Assembly: GCA_017541325.1 (NCBI GenBank)
Contig: JAFXZI010000007.1
Coordinates: 31,875 to 95,874, forward strand
From: Bacilli bacterium
GTDB lineage: Bacteria > Bacillota_I > Bacilli_A > RF39 > UBA660
DNA length: 64,000 bases
Reading direction: 5' to 3'
This document shows positions 32,750 through 41,656 of the stretch, piece after piece; the first letter of the stretch is position 1, and each line of letters starts with the position of its first letter. The position numbers were made by a program, and so were the translations under genes. The notes under the pieces were generated by a model. That model worked only from the letters and a program-made list of their open reading frames with translations. It did not search any database and was not told the DNA's origin.

Positions 32750-33766
32750 ATGATATTAAACGTATGTGAACAATCTGGTACTTTAAGCGTAATCTTTTTT
32801 GTTAAAACTGCAATTGAAATAATATGTATAATAATACCATTAATACTAGTTATTTCCTTAGCAATAGAACTATTTAAAATAGTAATGGGAAAAGTAGAAG
32901 ATATGAAAAAGCATGTTAATGCAATTGTAAGGAAAGCAGCTGGTGCATCAGCAATTTTCTTTGTACCTTTAATTGTTGGTTTAGTAATATCATTTGCTAG
33001 TGGAAGTAATTATCAAGATAGTGATTGTTGGCAAAATGCTAATATGGAAAAAATCGCAGAATATAAAGAGGTTGAAAAGGCTAAAGAAAAAATAGAACAA
33101 GAAAAGAAAGATCAAGAGAAAAAAGATGCTGACGAAGCTCGTAAAAAACGAGAAAAAGCAAAAGAAGAAGTAAGAAAAGCAAACGAAGAAAAAGCAGAAG
33201 AAGCAAGAAAAAGAAAAGAAAAAGAAGAAGAGAAAAAAGAACAAGGACAACAAGGGTCATCTACTCCAGGAAATGAACAAGCTGGAGTATATGGATCAGT
33301 TGAATTTAAGAATGGCATTTTCTATATTCCAAATAGAAGAGCAACTAGTGATGCTGATACGCCAAGACAATCTGGAGAACATGGATTAAATCCTATTTTC
33401 TGGGAAAGATTAAATAAGCTTTTAACTGATGCTAAATCTCATGGTTATAATGTAACAATTACTAGTGCCCTTAGAACTTATTCTGAACAAGTAAGAACAT
33501 GGAATAATTCATCTAGACCATGTTCTACAAGATCTAAATGGGTTGCTTGTCCCGGAGGATCTCGTCATGGATTTGGAATCGCTGCTGATTTATCTTTTAA
33601 TGGAACTAGTTGTAGTGGTGGTTGGGATTGTAATGCTGCTGCTAAATGGATACATGATAATGCAGGTAATTATGGATTGAAATTTAGAATGTCTTGGGAA
33701 CCTTGGCATATTGAACCAGATAAAGTAGAAGGCGGAAATTTTGGAAGTTGTAATGCTTCTTGTTAG
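32750..33766 (+). CDS. Two-span N-terminus fused to M15 (VanY-like) peptidase
   Basis: 338 residues. Two membrane segments (about 18-46 and 62-84) with a short loop resemble VirB2/TrbC-type pilins. A highly charged coiled coil follows (about 100-167), then an M15 D,D-carboxypeptidase domain: H273 and D280 in SRHGFGIAADL, E317 and H320 in SWEPWHIE, i.e. the zinc ligands and catalytic glutamate. Six cysteines in the catalytic domain may form disulfides. It should trim peptidoglycan stem peptides while anchored in the membrane. RBS AGGTGAT. The fusion is unusual. Confidence 0.82.
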   Translation: MILNVCEQSGTLSVIFFVKTAIEIICIIIPLILVISLAIELFKIVMGKVEDMKKHVNAIVRKAAGASAIFFVPLIVGLVISFASGSNYQDSDCWQNANMEKIAEYKEVEKAKEKIEQEKKDQEKKDADEARKKREKAKEEVRKANEEKAEEARKRKEKEEEKKEQGQQGSSTPGNEQAGVYGSVEFKNGIFYIPNRRATSDADTPRQSGEHGLNPIFWERLNKLLTDAKSHGYNVTITSALRTYSEQVRTWNNSSRPCSTRSKWVACPGGSRHGFGIAADLSFNGTSCSGGWDCNAAAKWIHDNAGNYGLKFRMSWEPWHIEPDKVEGGNFGSCNASC

Positions 33767-33775
33767 GAGGATATT

Positions 33776-34369
33776 ATGAAAAAAATACTATTATTACTAG
33801 TAATGGTTTTCCTATTAACTGGATGTGGTGCAGAATATACTTTAATATATGAAAATGGAATTTTTAGAGAAGAATTATCTATACCTAAAGATAAACTTGA
33901 TGAAGAAGAGTTTAGTGATGCTTTAGAGTTTATTGGTAGAGAAGAAAAAAAGGTTAATTATACTCAAGAAGATACTAAAGATAAAAAGATAATTAAACAG
34001 AAATTAGGAGAAAAGTTTACTACAACGGATATAATAGAGTATTGTTATAATCATATTTATGTTTTAAATGATAAGAATGTTATTTCTATTAGTACTGATA
34101 AAAATAATTATTGTTCTGATAAAAATATAGTAATAAAACTTAAAACAGACAAAGAAGTATTAAGTAGTAACGCTAATAAAGTAGAAGGAAACACTTATAT
34201 TTGGACTGATTTTAGTGATGGAATAGATGTACAAATTAGTAAGGATAGAGAAAGAACAGAAAATAATTCTATTAAAAGTAATATTTTAATAAGAATAATT
34301 ATAGTTGGAATATTCCTAGTGATATTAATACCAATTGTAATTTTTGTTAAAAAGAAGAATAGAGAGTAA
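33776..34369 (+). CDS. Membrane lipoprotein of unknown function
   Basis: 197 residues with a clear lipoprotein signal (MKKILLLLVMVFLLTGCG; lipobox LTGC), an extracytoplasmic region and a C-terminal transmembrane segment (about 168-190). RBS TAGGAGGATATT; 9 nt after the M15 gene, so co-transcribed. Lipid anchor plus C-terminal span is uncommon. No family recognised. Confidence 0.8.
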   Translation: MKKILLLLVMVFLLTGCGAEYTLIYENGIFREELSIPKDKLDEEEFSDALEFIGREEKKVNYTQEDTKDKKIIKQKLGEKFTTTDIIEYCYNHIYVLNDKNVISISTDKNNYCSDKNIVIKLKTDKEVLSSNANKVEGNTYIWTDFSDGIDVQISKDRERTENNSIKSNILIRIIIVGIFLVILIPIVIFVKKKNRE

Positions 34370-34400
34370 AAATAAAAAATATACTTATATTTATGAATTG

Positions 34401-34409
34401 TGATATAAT
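34401..34409 (+). promoter_or_regulatory. Extended -10 promoter of thioredoxin-like gene
   Basis: TGATATAAT, 17 nt before ATG 34427. Confidence 0.68.
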
Positions 34410-34426
34410 CAGTTTAGGAGGTTAAC

Positions 34427-34957
34427 ATGAAGAAGTTATTTAGTTTATTATTTGTTGCTTTATTAATTGTTCCTATTACTGCATTTGCTGCAGATAAAGA
34501 GCCAGTTGATGTTTATATATTTCATGGATCAACATGTCCACATTGTAAGGAATTACTTGAATGGTTTGAGACACAAGAAGAAAAATATGGAGATAAATAC
34601 GATTTAGTTAAATATGAAGTTTGGAATGATGAAAAAAATGCTGAACTATTTAATTTAACTGCTGAGAAGTTAGGAATGGATTTAGAAAATTTAGGAGTAC
34701 CATTAATGATTATTGGTGAACAACAATTCTCAGGATTTGCTCCAGAAGAAGATCCAGAATTAATAATTAAAGCAATAGAAGAAGAATATGATAAAGATGA
34801 ATCTGAGAGATCTCATATTGTAGATGATGTTATAAAAGAAAATAACTGGCAACATGATCAAAAAGAAAAGAAAAGTACTAATTTAATTATTGGTATTGCA
34901 ACAATTGTAGTAGTTGTTGGTTTAATCGTAGTAGTAATGAAAGCTAGAGAAGAGTAA
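34427..34957 (+). CDS. Exported thioredoxin-like protein
   Basis: 176 residues: signal peptide (about 1-20, cleavage after AFA), a thioredoxin fold with redox motif CPHC (about 36-39) and cis-proline in GVPLMIIG, and a C-terminal transmembrane segment (about 149-170). It probably works on disulfides outside the membrane, relevant to the Cys-containing neighbours at 32,750 and 33,776. Strong RBS TAGGAGGTTAAC. Confidence 0.88.
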   Translation: MKKLFSLLFVALLIVPITAFAADKEPVDVYIFHGSTCPHCKELLEWFETQEEKYGDKYDLVKYEVWNDEKNAELFNLTAEKLGMDLENLGVPLMIIGEQQFSGFAPEEDPELIIKAIEEEYDKDESERSHIVDDVIKENNWQHDQKEKKSTNLIIGIATIVVVVGLIVVVMKAREE

Positions 34958-34972
34958 TTCTTCTCTTTTTTT
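34946..34972 (+). terminator. Terminator after thioredoxin-like gene
   Basis: AGAGAAGA (34946-34953) pairs with TCTTCTCT (34959-34966), then seven T. Confidence 0.88.
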
Positions 34973-34978
34973 GTGCAT

Positions 34979-35001
34979 AAAAAAAGATGCTTTCGCATCT
35001 T
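34979..35001 (-). terminator. Terminator of the AAA+ operon
   Basis: On the minus strand AAGATGC, GAAA loop, GCATCTT and a T-tract, immediately after the ATPase stop. Confidence 0.88.
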
Positions 35002-36577
35002 AATATAATGTTTCTATATTTCCTGTTGGATTTTGTTGAGGAGGTGTTGTAGGTGCTTGTGGAGTTTGTGGTTCAGTTTGTTCTGGAATAGATGCATTAA
35101 TAGTTCTATCCTTTGCCCAGGTTCTAATCTTCTCAACTTTTTCTTTATTAGTGTTATACATAGATACTGATTTTTTGAAAGCATTTATAATCATATCATT
35201 ATTTATTTCAATACCTTCAGCAATACTATCATATGCTAAATCTCTTAATACGGCTTCTATATCAGATCCACTATAGTTAGTAGTTACTTCAATTAATTGA
35301 TTTACTAAAGCAGGATCTTCTCTATATTCAAAATATTTATTTAAATATAATTCTATTATTTCTTTTCTTTCAATTTTTGTTGGTAAATCAATAAAGAATA
35401 ATTCATCAAATCTTCCTTTTCTTAATAATTCAGGAGGAAGTTTATCAACATTGTTAGCAGTTGCTACAATAAATACATCTTTTCTGCATTCTTGTAACCA
35501 GAATAAGAATTGTCCAATTAATCTTTGAGTTACTCCAGATGAATCATTATCTCCTGCTAAACCTTTTTCAATTTCATCGATCCATAGTATACATGGTGAA
35601 ACGTGTTCTGCAGTTTCAAAAGCTTCTTTTAATTGTTGTTCACTTTGTCCTACATATCTACCTTGAATTGTTGCGAAGTCTAATCTATATAGAGGTCTTT
35701 CCCAACGTTTTGCTATTGCTTTTGAGGATAAACTTTTTCCGCATCCAGGGACACCCATTAAAAGAATTCCTCTAGGAGGTTTAATCCCTCTTTTTTTCAT
35801 TTCTTCTCTTTTTTCGGGATTAAGAAGTTTTGCTTTTTCATCTAGCCATGCTTTTAAGTTTTGTAATCCTCCAAAAGCTAAATCATCTTCTACATATATT
35901 TTTTCAAGTCCATTTATTTCAGAGAATAAACTATCTTTTGCAAATTTTAATTCTATTAAGTCATCTTTTAATAAACTACCTTTAGCAATTAGAGTAGCAA
36001 TTACATTTTTAATTTCAATTGAACTTATTCCTAAAAGTATATTAGCAACTTCTAAAACATCATTTTTATCCCATTCTATTTTTATTTGATTTTGATATGG
36101 TCTAATACTTTCAATTACTAAATCAAATATTTCTTTTTCATCAGGAAGGTCAAAATCAATTAACATTCCTTGTCTTTGTAATTGTACCCATATTGGATTA
36201 GCAGTTATAACAATAATAACTGATGATTTTTCTTCTGCTAGTGTAGTTAAATCAGATAAATAACGAGATGTAATATTTTCTGTATCTAGTTCAGCAACAT
36301 CACTCAAAATATATATTTGGTTTTCACTTGTTTGTAATTCTTTTGCTATATAATCAAGTGCACCCATAAGTAACTTATCTTCATTATATACTTCACCACT
36401 TACTAGATTGGTAAATCCATTAGACATTGTATGTACTTTCATATTAGTATTTGTTTCTTTACTAATTTCTTTTAGTAATGATAGAGTTCTTGTTTTTTCA
36501 ATTGTACTAATTCCAATAAAAGGAATTCTTGCAACTAAATATCTTATTAATAATTCTTTTGTTTCACTATAGTTCAT
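35000..36577 (-). CDS. AAA+ ATPase, Ycf46-like
   Basis: 525 residues. The N-terminal domain (about 1-230) resembles that of Ycf46-type ATPases. The AAA+ module has Walker A GVPGCGKS (275-282), Walker B ILWIDE (330-335), sensor-1 ATANN (about 372-376) and arginine fingers in LLRKGRFDELFF (R386, R389). A Pro/Gln/Thr-rich tail ends the protein. It should be a ring-forming remodelling ATPase. It is the last gene of a four-gene operon with a membrane protein and two small partners. RBS TAGGAGG. Confidence 0.88.
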   Translation of the reverse strand: MNYSETKELLIRYLVARIPFIGISTIEKTRTLSLLKEISKETNTNMKVHTMSNGFTNLVSGEVYNEDKLLMGALDYIAKELQTSENQIYILSDVAELDTENITSRYLSDLTTLAEEKSSVIIVITANPIWVQLQRQGMLIDFDLPDEKEIFDLVIESIRPYQNQIKIEWDKNDVLEVANILLGISSIEIKNVIATLIAKGSLLKDDLIELKFAKDSLFSEINGLEKIYVEDDLAFGGLQNLKAWLDEKAKLLNPEKREEMKKRGIKPPRGILLMGVPGCGKSLSSKAIAKRWERPLYRLDFATIQGRYVGQSEQQLKEAFETAEHVSPCILWIDEIEKGLAGDNDSSGVTQRLIGQFLFWLQECRKDVFIVATANNVDKLPPELLRKGRFDELFFIDLPTKIERKEIIELYLNKYFEYREDPALVNQLIEVTTNYSGSDIEAVLRDLAYDSIAEGIEINNDMIINAFKKSVSMYNTNKEKVEKIRTWAKDRTINASIPEQTEPQTPQAPTTPPQQNPTGNIETLY

Positions 36578-36586
36578 ATAAACCTC

Positions 36587-37018
36587 CTATTTATTCAAAT
36601 CAAAATTATTAATTATCATTAATACTTCTTGATCATTTACATTAGCAAAACTGCTTTTTATTTGTTCATTCATATCATCACCAAATTTTTTAATATTTTC
36701 TAGTAATGAGTTTTTAGTATCATTTTCAAAATGTCTAACAGAAGCAAGTTTTTTAGCTATTGCCATTTCATTTTTTATATAACTTATTTCAAGTATTAAG
36801 TTATTTTTGTCTTGAACAACTAAATTAGTTTTCATCAAGAAATTATCTACAGCTTCATTTAATCTAAAATTAATAACATCTACTATATGATTTAAGAATC
36901 TTACTTTTATATCTCCAGTATAAGCTATATTAGCATTATTTATTTGATTAATATTTTCATCACTAATAGAATTATATTTTAAATTATCTATATATGTTAC
37001 CCATTCATAATATGTCAT
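36587..37018 (-). CDS. Unknown helical protein of the AAA+ operon
   Basis: 143 residues, no signal or membrane segment, mainly helical (LNEAVDNFLMKTNLVVQDKNN..., SLLENIKKFGDDMNEQIKSSF). Its ATG overlaps the TGA stop of the 58-residue gene (ATGA), and the ATPase follows 9 nt downstream, so it is likely an adaptor for the ATPase. No family recognised. Confidence 0.7.
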   Translation of the reverse strand: MTYYEWVTYIDNLKYNSISDENINQINNANIAYTGDIKVRFLNHIVDVINFRLNEAVDNFLMKTNLVVQDKNNLILEISYIKNEMAIAKKLASVRHFENDTKNSLLENIKKFGDDMNEQIKSSFANVNDQEVLMIINNFDLNK

Positions 37019-37191
37019 TGTCTATTAACCCTCCTTACACTTTCATATGGAGGAACTAAATCCCAATCAGGAAGTCCATTAATAAATTCTTCATTAGTAG
37101 GATTATTTAATCTTTCTTGTTCTCTTCTTTCAGCATCTACTTCTTTAAATAAATTAGTTTTAGGTTCTAAAAAATCTAAGTTATTGTCCAT
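37015..37191 (-). CDS. 58-residue acidic protein of the AAA+ operon
   Basis: 58 residues starting at ATG 37191 with RBS AGGTGATAGAA; a GTG 9 nt upstream lies in the RBS. Acidic and Pro/Asn-rich with a PPYESVRRV end. It overlaps the upstream gene by 11 nt and the downstream gene by 4 nt. A small linker or adaptor is a reasonable guess; no family recognised. Confidence 0.65.
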   Translation of the reverse strand: MDNNLDFLEPKTNLFKEVDAERREQERLNNPTNEEFINGLPDWDLVPPYESVRRVNRQ

Positions 37192-38917
37192 TTCTATCAC
37201 CTACCATTATATTTCTAGAATTATTTTCTAGTTTTACGTAATTAGTAAAATCTAGAGAATTGATAAATGCAATTATTTCATTTTGTACTTTTTTACCATC
37301 TTTATATAAAAATTTAAAATCTACTATTTCTGCAATTGTATTAAGAAGAATTGCTTTTTCGTTTGTCTTTCTAGCTTCTCTTTGCTTAATCTTATTTTCT
37401 CGTTCTGTATAGTTCATAAAGAACATATATCCATCAGCAAACAAAGCACCTATAACAATTATTGCAGCAATTAAAGGATTCAAAGTAATACCTATTATTA
37501 CTGCAAGTATTACAGCAATTATTGATATAAGCATCATTTTTGTATCGAATAATTTCTTTCCAAAAATATCAGATTCTGTTTCATTATCTATATGTTTTTC
37601 AAGATCTGCTACTAATTCTTTTTCATTTGATCCATCTGTAGTATTATTTGTCCATGTATTTATATGAATCTCAATATTAAGATTTTCGTTTTGAACATTA
37701 TTATGAATATTTTTATTGTACGCCTCTAAAATAAAATTCTTAGATAATGCCATAGCCATTTTTCTAGTATTAACTGTAGGCTTAATGAACTTATTTTCCA
37801 TAACCACATTACTTAATTGAGAATAGAAATCAGTTGCTTTTAAATAAGCATATTCTGTTTCTTTAAATCGTTCTAATGCTTTTGTAACATTACCATTTTC
37901 TTCAATTATTAATTTGTTCTTAGCAATATCTTTACGAAGTTCTAATTCATCATTTTCGTAATTAAATACTAACATATTAATTATTTTATCAATTTCAGCT
38001 TCTCTAGATATTTTAGGACCATTTTCTTCTTTTATAATATTTCTAAGTTCATTTAAAATATTCTTTTCTGATTTTGTAACATCTAGAATTTTAAGAACAT
38101 TTTCATGTTGATTAGTATTGTTCTTAATATAATAAAATGATTGTTCATCTTCTTTATTAACGAATGAATTTATATAGTTAGTCCATCTATCTACTTGAAT
38201 ATCTTTATATTCTGGTTGAGATTCTAATTCTTGGAACCATTTTCCTACTTTTCTTAAACATAAAGTTCTTGCTTCTGCATCAAAAGTAGCATTTGTTATA
38301 GCATCAAGAATTGTTATAATCTTATTTTCCATTTTTGTAGGATCTTGCATATCCAAATATCTTTTTAACCAACGAATAGCAGTTTCTTTTCTACCAGCTC
38401 TTAAGTGAATTAGACAAAATAATAAACTAGTTTTTTCATCATCTCTTGTCATTGCTTCTTTAAGAGCTCTATTTGCTAAATCCTTATTATCATTAAACCA
38501 AGCACATATTGCAACTAATGCAGGGGCTAACCAGTAGTTAGGTGTATCTATAATTACTTGTTCGCTTATATTTTCAATAGTAGATTTTTTTATAGAATTA
38601 ATATCTGTTGCTTGAAATATACCATTTATTTTTCTTCTTACACTATCATAATGACCATATTGCTTATTAATTTCATCTTGATCCATTGTAATAGTTTGTT
38701 TAGCGTTAGCAACAATAGTAGTACCTCTTATTTCTACCATAAAGTTTTTTATTTCTTCTTCAATAGTTCTAACACTATCTGTAACTTTATTAACTTTAGA
38801 GTCTACATGTTCTACGTTTGCATTAACTGTTCCAACGTTATTAGCAAGGTTTCCTAAGTTTTTTTCGATGATTTCCAAATTCGCCGCGCTTAATACAAGT
38901 GCTTCATTACTAGCCAT
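37181..38917 (-). CDS. Large membrane protein, first gene of the AAA+ operon
   Basis: 578 residues. The N-terminus (about 1-70) is a coiled coil with NVGTVNANVEHVDSKVNKV heptads. The middle region looks TPR-like (DKTSLLFCLIHLRAGRKETAIRWLKRYL, about 160-190) and helical to about residue 430. Two adjacent membrane spans (about 452-494) form a hairpin, followed by an 80-residue cytoplasmic tail. No signal peptide. It probably recruits or is remodelled by the AAA+ ATPase encoded 0.6 kb downstream. No family recognised. Confidence 0.78.
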   Translation of the reverse strand: MASNEALVLSAANLEIIEKNLGNLANNVGTVNANVEHVDSKVNKVTDSVRTIEEEIKNFMVEIRGTTIVANAKQTITMDQDEINKQYGHYDSVRRKINGIFQATDINSIKKSTIENISEQVIIDTPNYWLAPALVAICAWFNDNKDLANRALKEAMTRDDEKTSLLFCLIHLRAGRKETAIRWLKRYLDMQDPTKMENKIITILDAITNATFDAEARTLCLRKVGKWFQELESQPEYKDIQVDRWTNYINSFVNKEDEQSFYYIKNNTNQHENVLKILDVTKSEKNILNELRNIIKEENGPKISREAEIDKIINMLVFNYENDELELRKDIAKNKLIIEENGNVTKALERFKETEYAYLKATDFYSQLSNVVMENKFIKPTVNTRKMAMALSKNFILEAYNKNIHNNVQNENLNIEIHINTWTNNTTDGSNEKELVADLEKHIDNETESDIFGKKLFDTKMMLISIIAVILAVIIGITLNPLIAAIIVIGALFADGYMFFMNYTERENKIKQREARKTNEKAILLNTIAEIVDFKFLYKDGKKVQNEIIAFINSLDFTNYVKLENNSRNIMVGDRNGQ

Positions 38918-38939
38918 CTAATCACCCTCTATCATAATC

Positions 38940-38948
38940 ATTATATCA
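38940..38948 (-). promoter_or_regulatory. Extended -10 promoter of the AAA+ operon
   Basis: On the minus strand TGATATAAT, 22 nt before ATG 38917; RBS GAGGGTGATT follows. Confidence 0.68.
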
Positions 38949-39018
38949 AAAAAGAGTAAAAATATGAAAAAACATTATTAATTTATGTAAATTATTTTGA
39001 AAAAGAAGTCTTTTTTTG

Positions 39019-39024
39019 TATAAT
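39019..39024 (+). promoter_or_regulatory. -10 element of fhs promoter
   Basis: TATAAT preceded directly by TTG, 15 nt before ATG 39040. Confidence 0.5.
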
Positions 39025-39039
39025 TAAGATGGTGATAAT

Positions 39040-40641
39040 ATGAAAGATATAGATATAGCAAGATCTGTTAAAAAGAAAAAAATAATAGATATCACTAATA
39101 GTTTAGGAATAGAAGAGTCTTTAGTTGAAAGATATGGAGATTATAAAGCAAAGATTAAATTCAACGATATTATGACTGGAAACAAAGGAAAACTAATATT
39201 AGTGACTGCGATTAATCCTACTCCTTTAGGAGAAGGAAAAACAACCATAAGCATTGGACTACTAGATGGACTTAGATATATGAAAAAGAATGCTATTGGA
39301 GTTTTAAGAGAACCATCTTTAGGACCTGTTTTTGGATTTAAAGGAGGAGCTACTGGAGGAGGATTTGCTCAGGTAGTACCAATGGAAGATATTAACTTAC
39401 ATTTTACTGGAGATATTCATGCTATAACTACTGCAAACAACTTAATAAGTGCTGCTGTCTATAATCATATTTATCAAGGAAATGAATTAAAAATTAATAA
39501 AGATAAAATATTATTTAAAAGATGTTTAGATATTAATGATAGAGAATTAAGAAAAGATTTTAATATAACTGCTGCTAGTGAAGTCATGAGTGTATTTTGT
39601 ATGTCTAATGATATTCATGATTTGAAAAATAATCTTGGTAATATAATGGTTGCTTATGATATAAATAATAAACCAGTATATGTAAAAGATTTAAAACTAG
39701 AAGGAAGTTTAACTGCTATTTTAAAAGATGCAATTAATCCTAATATTGTTCAAACATTAGAAAATAGTCCTGTTTTAATCCATGGAGGACCATTTGCTAA
39801 TATATCAATTGGATGTAATAGCATTATTGCTACCAAACTAGGAATGAAACTTGCTGACTACGTTGTAACAGAAGCTGGATTTGGATCTGACTTAGGTGCA
39901 GAAAAGTTTTTTGATATAAAATGTAGAAAAGCTAAAATAAAACCGGATTGTGTAGTTCTAGTATGTACTATTAAAGCTTTGAAATATAATGGTGGAGCAG
40001 AAGACTATTACAAAAAGAATATAGATGCTGTTTATAAAGGACTACCTAATTTAAATGTTCATATAGAAAATATGCTTAGATTTAATTCAAATCTAATTGT
40101 ATGTTTAAATAAATATGAAACAGACTCACTAGAAGAAATAGATGTAGTTAGAAAGTGTTGTGAATGTTATAATATTCCATTTGTAATATCTGATAGTTAT
40201 TCTAAAGGTGGAGTAGGTTCAGTAATGCTTGCAAGTGAAGTATTAAAAGCATTAGATAAAAAGAATGAATTTAAATTCTTATATGATTTAGATGATTCTG
40301 TAGAAAACAAAATAGGTAAGATATGTGCAATGATATATCATGCAGTTAAAATAACATATAGTAAAGAAGCACTAGAAAAACTTGAAGAAATTAAAAGACT
40401 TAATTTAGAACATCTTCCTATATGTATATCTAAAACACAGTACTCTATAACAGATGATCCTAAAATACTTGGATATCCAACAGGACATACAATGCATGTC
40501 AGAGATATAGAGTTTTATACAGGAGCTGGATTTATAGTAGTACTTATGGGAACTACATTAACTATGCCAGGACTACCAAAAGTACCTAATTATGAGAAAA
40601 TTAGTTTAGATGATAATTTAAATATAACAGGTTTAAGTTAA
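39040..40641 (+). CDS. fhs: Formate-tetrahydrofolate ligase
   Basis: 533 residues; slightly shorter than the usual 556. ATP-binding NPTPLGEGKTT, REPSLGPVFGFKGGATGGG and NLHFTGDIHAITTANNL are all intact. The enzyme makes 10-formyl-THF from formate, ATP and THF for purine synthesis and initiator formylation. The start follows GGTGATAAT. It stands alone divergent from the AAA+ operon. Confidence 0.96.
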   Translation: MKDIDIARSVKKKKIIDITNSLGIEESLVERYGDYKAKIKFNDIMTGNKGKLILVTAINPTPLGEGKTTISIGLLDGLRYMKKNAIGVLREPSLGPVFGFKGGATGGGFAQVVPMEDINLHFTGDIHAITTANNLISAAVYNHIYQGNELKINKDKILFKRCLDINDRELRKDFNITAASEVMSVFCMSNDIHDLKNNLGNIMVAYDINNKPVYVKDLKLEGSLTAILKDAINPNIVQTLENSPVLIHGGPFANISIGCNSIIATKLGMKLADYVVTEAGFGSDLGAEKFFDIKCRKAKIKPDCVVLVCTIKALKYNGGAEDYYKKNIDAVYKGLPNLNVHIENMLRFNSNLIVCLNKYETDSLEEIDVVRKCCECYNIPFVISDSYSKGGVGSVMLASEVLKALDKKNEFKFLYDLDDSVENKIGKICAMIYHAVKITYSKEALEKLEEIKRLNLEHLPICISKTQYSITDDPKILGYPTGHTMHVRDIEFYTGAGFIVVLMGTTLTMPGLPKVPNYEKISLDDNLNITGLS

Positions 40642-40748
40642 TAAAATGTATTTTATATGCATAAATAAGAACCAATAAGTCTAAAAAATTTATTATTATT
40701 GTGATTTGTGGTATTATTTAAGGCGTCATTGAAGGGGGATATTAGACA

Positions 40749-41264
40749 ATGAGAAACACAAATGTTTATGCACAAGATTTAGAAAATTATTTAAAAGTTG
40801 TTAATAATTTAAACTTAAGAACTGCAAGTATTAAAAAAGTTACAAAAAGTTTAAGTTTATCTAGAAAGACTTTAGGAATATCAAGTAAACCAGATATTGA
40901 TGATACATTCAGATTATTAAGTGAATTTGATACAGTTAGATTAGAAATGATAGAGAGAATTGAAGATTCTCCATTATTAGAATCTCGTGAGATAGCAAAA
41001 GAAATTACTAAAGCAGGATTTTCTGGAGCACAAGAATTTATAGCAGAAGCTAAAAGACAACTTTCAGGAGTTAGGGATGAAGGAGCATTAAAAAGAGTAT
41101 TAATGCGTGGTGAAGCAAGAAGAATCGAAGCTAAAAAAGCAGGAGATTATTTAGTTGAACAAGATAATGATGTGTTCCATCCAACAGGAAGAATTGATGA
41201 AAGTGAAATTGGTCAAGCTATTAATGTTCATTCAGTAAAACAATTAGTAAGATCATTTAGATAA
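40749..41264 (+). CDS. Cytoplasmic basic protein of unknown function
   Basis: 171 residues, no signal or membrane segment, Arg/Lys-rich with helical segments (SLSLSRKTLGISSKPDIDDTFRL..., KRVLMRGEARRIEAKKAGDYL). The distance from the fhs stop (107 nt) and an RBS GAAGGGGGATA suggest its own promoter. It precedes gatC with a strong terminator between. No family recognised. Confidence 0.65.
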   Translation: MRNTNVYAQDLENYLKVVNNLNLRTASIKKVTKSLSLSRKTLGISSKPDIDDTFRLLSEFDTVRLEMIERIEDSPLLESREIAKEITKAGFSGAQEFIAEAKRQLSGVRDEGALKRVLMRGEARRIEAKKAGDYLVEQDNDVFHPTGRIDESEIGQAINVHSVKQLVRSFR

Positions 41265-41286
41265 GATTGCATTTGCAATCTTTTTT
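41263..41286 (+). terminator. Terminator before gatCAB
   Basis: AAGATTGC (41263-41270), ATTT, GCAATCTT, then T residues; contains the stop codon's last bases. Confidence 0.88.
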
Positions 41287-41319
41287 CTTTGTAAAAATGT
41301 TTAAAATAGAAAGTATATT

Positions 41320-41328
41320 TGTTATAAT
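41320..41328 (+). promoter_or_regulatory. Extended -10 promoter of gatCAB
   Basis: TGTTATAAT, 31 nt before GTG 41360. Confidence 0.65.
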
Positions 41329-41359
41329 AGGTTAGATATTATGTAATGGAGGGATTAGC

Positions 41360-41656
41360 GTGGCTGATTGTTTAACAAGAGAAGAAGTATTACATGTAGC
41401 AAGACTTGCAAGAATAGAACTAACAGAAGAAGAAATAGAAAAATATAGATATCAATTAAAAACACTTATGGACGATGTTGATAAGATTAAAGATGTAGAG
41501 TTAAAAACAGAAGAAAGACTTATTAGTCCTGCAACAGAAAATGCAACTTTAAGAGAAGATACTCCTGGAGAGATGCTTGATCCAGAAGAAATAATGAAAA
41601 ACGTACCAGAAAGTAATGGTAATTTTGTGGAAGTACCGGTGATGATTGATGAATAA
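41360..41656 (+). CDS. gatC: Aspartyl/glutamyl-tRNA amidotransferase subunit C
   Basis: 98 residues, normal for GatC, with the EEVLHVARLARIELTEEE start and the LREDTPGEMLDPEEIMKNVPES motif. GTG start with GGAGGGATTAG 9 nt upstream. It overlaps gatA by 8 nt. GatCAB converts Glu-tRNA-Gln to Gln-tRNA-Gln, so this organism relies on indirect glutaminylation or asparaginylation. Confidence 0.95.
   Translation: MADCLTREEVLHVARLARIELTEEEIEKYRYQLKTLMDDVDKIKDVELKTEERLISPATENATLREDTPGEMLDPEEIMKNVPESNGNFVEVPVMIDE

Noticed and set aside
32990-33318. Minus-strand ORFs rich in Phe and Ser.
   Set aside because: They are complements of the charged coiled-coil region of the M15 gene, with no RBS; composition artefact.
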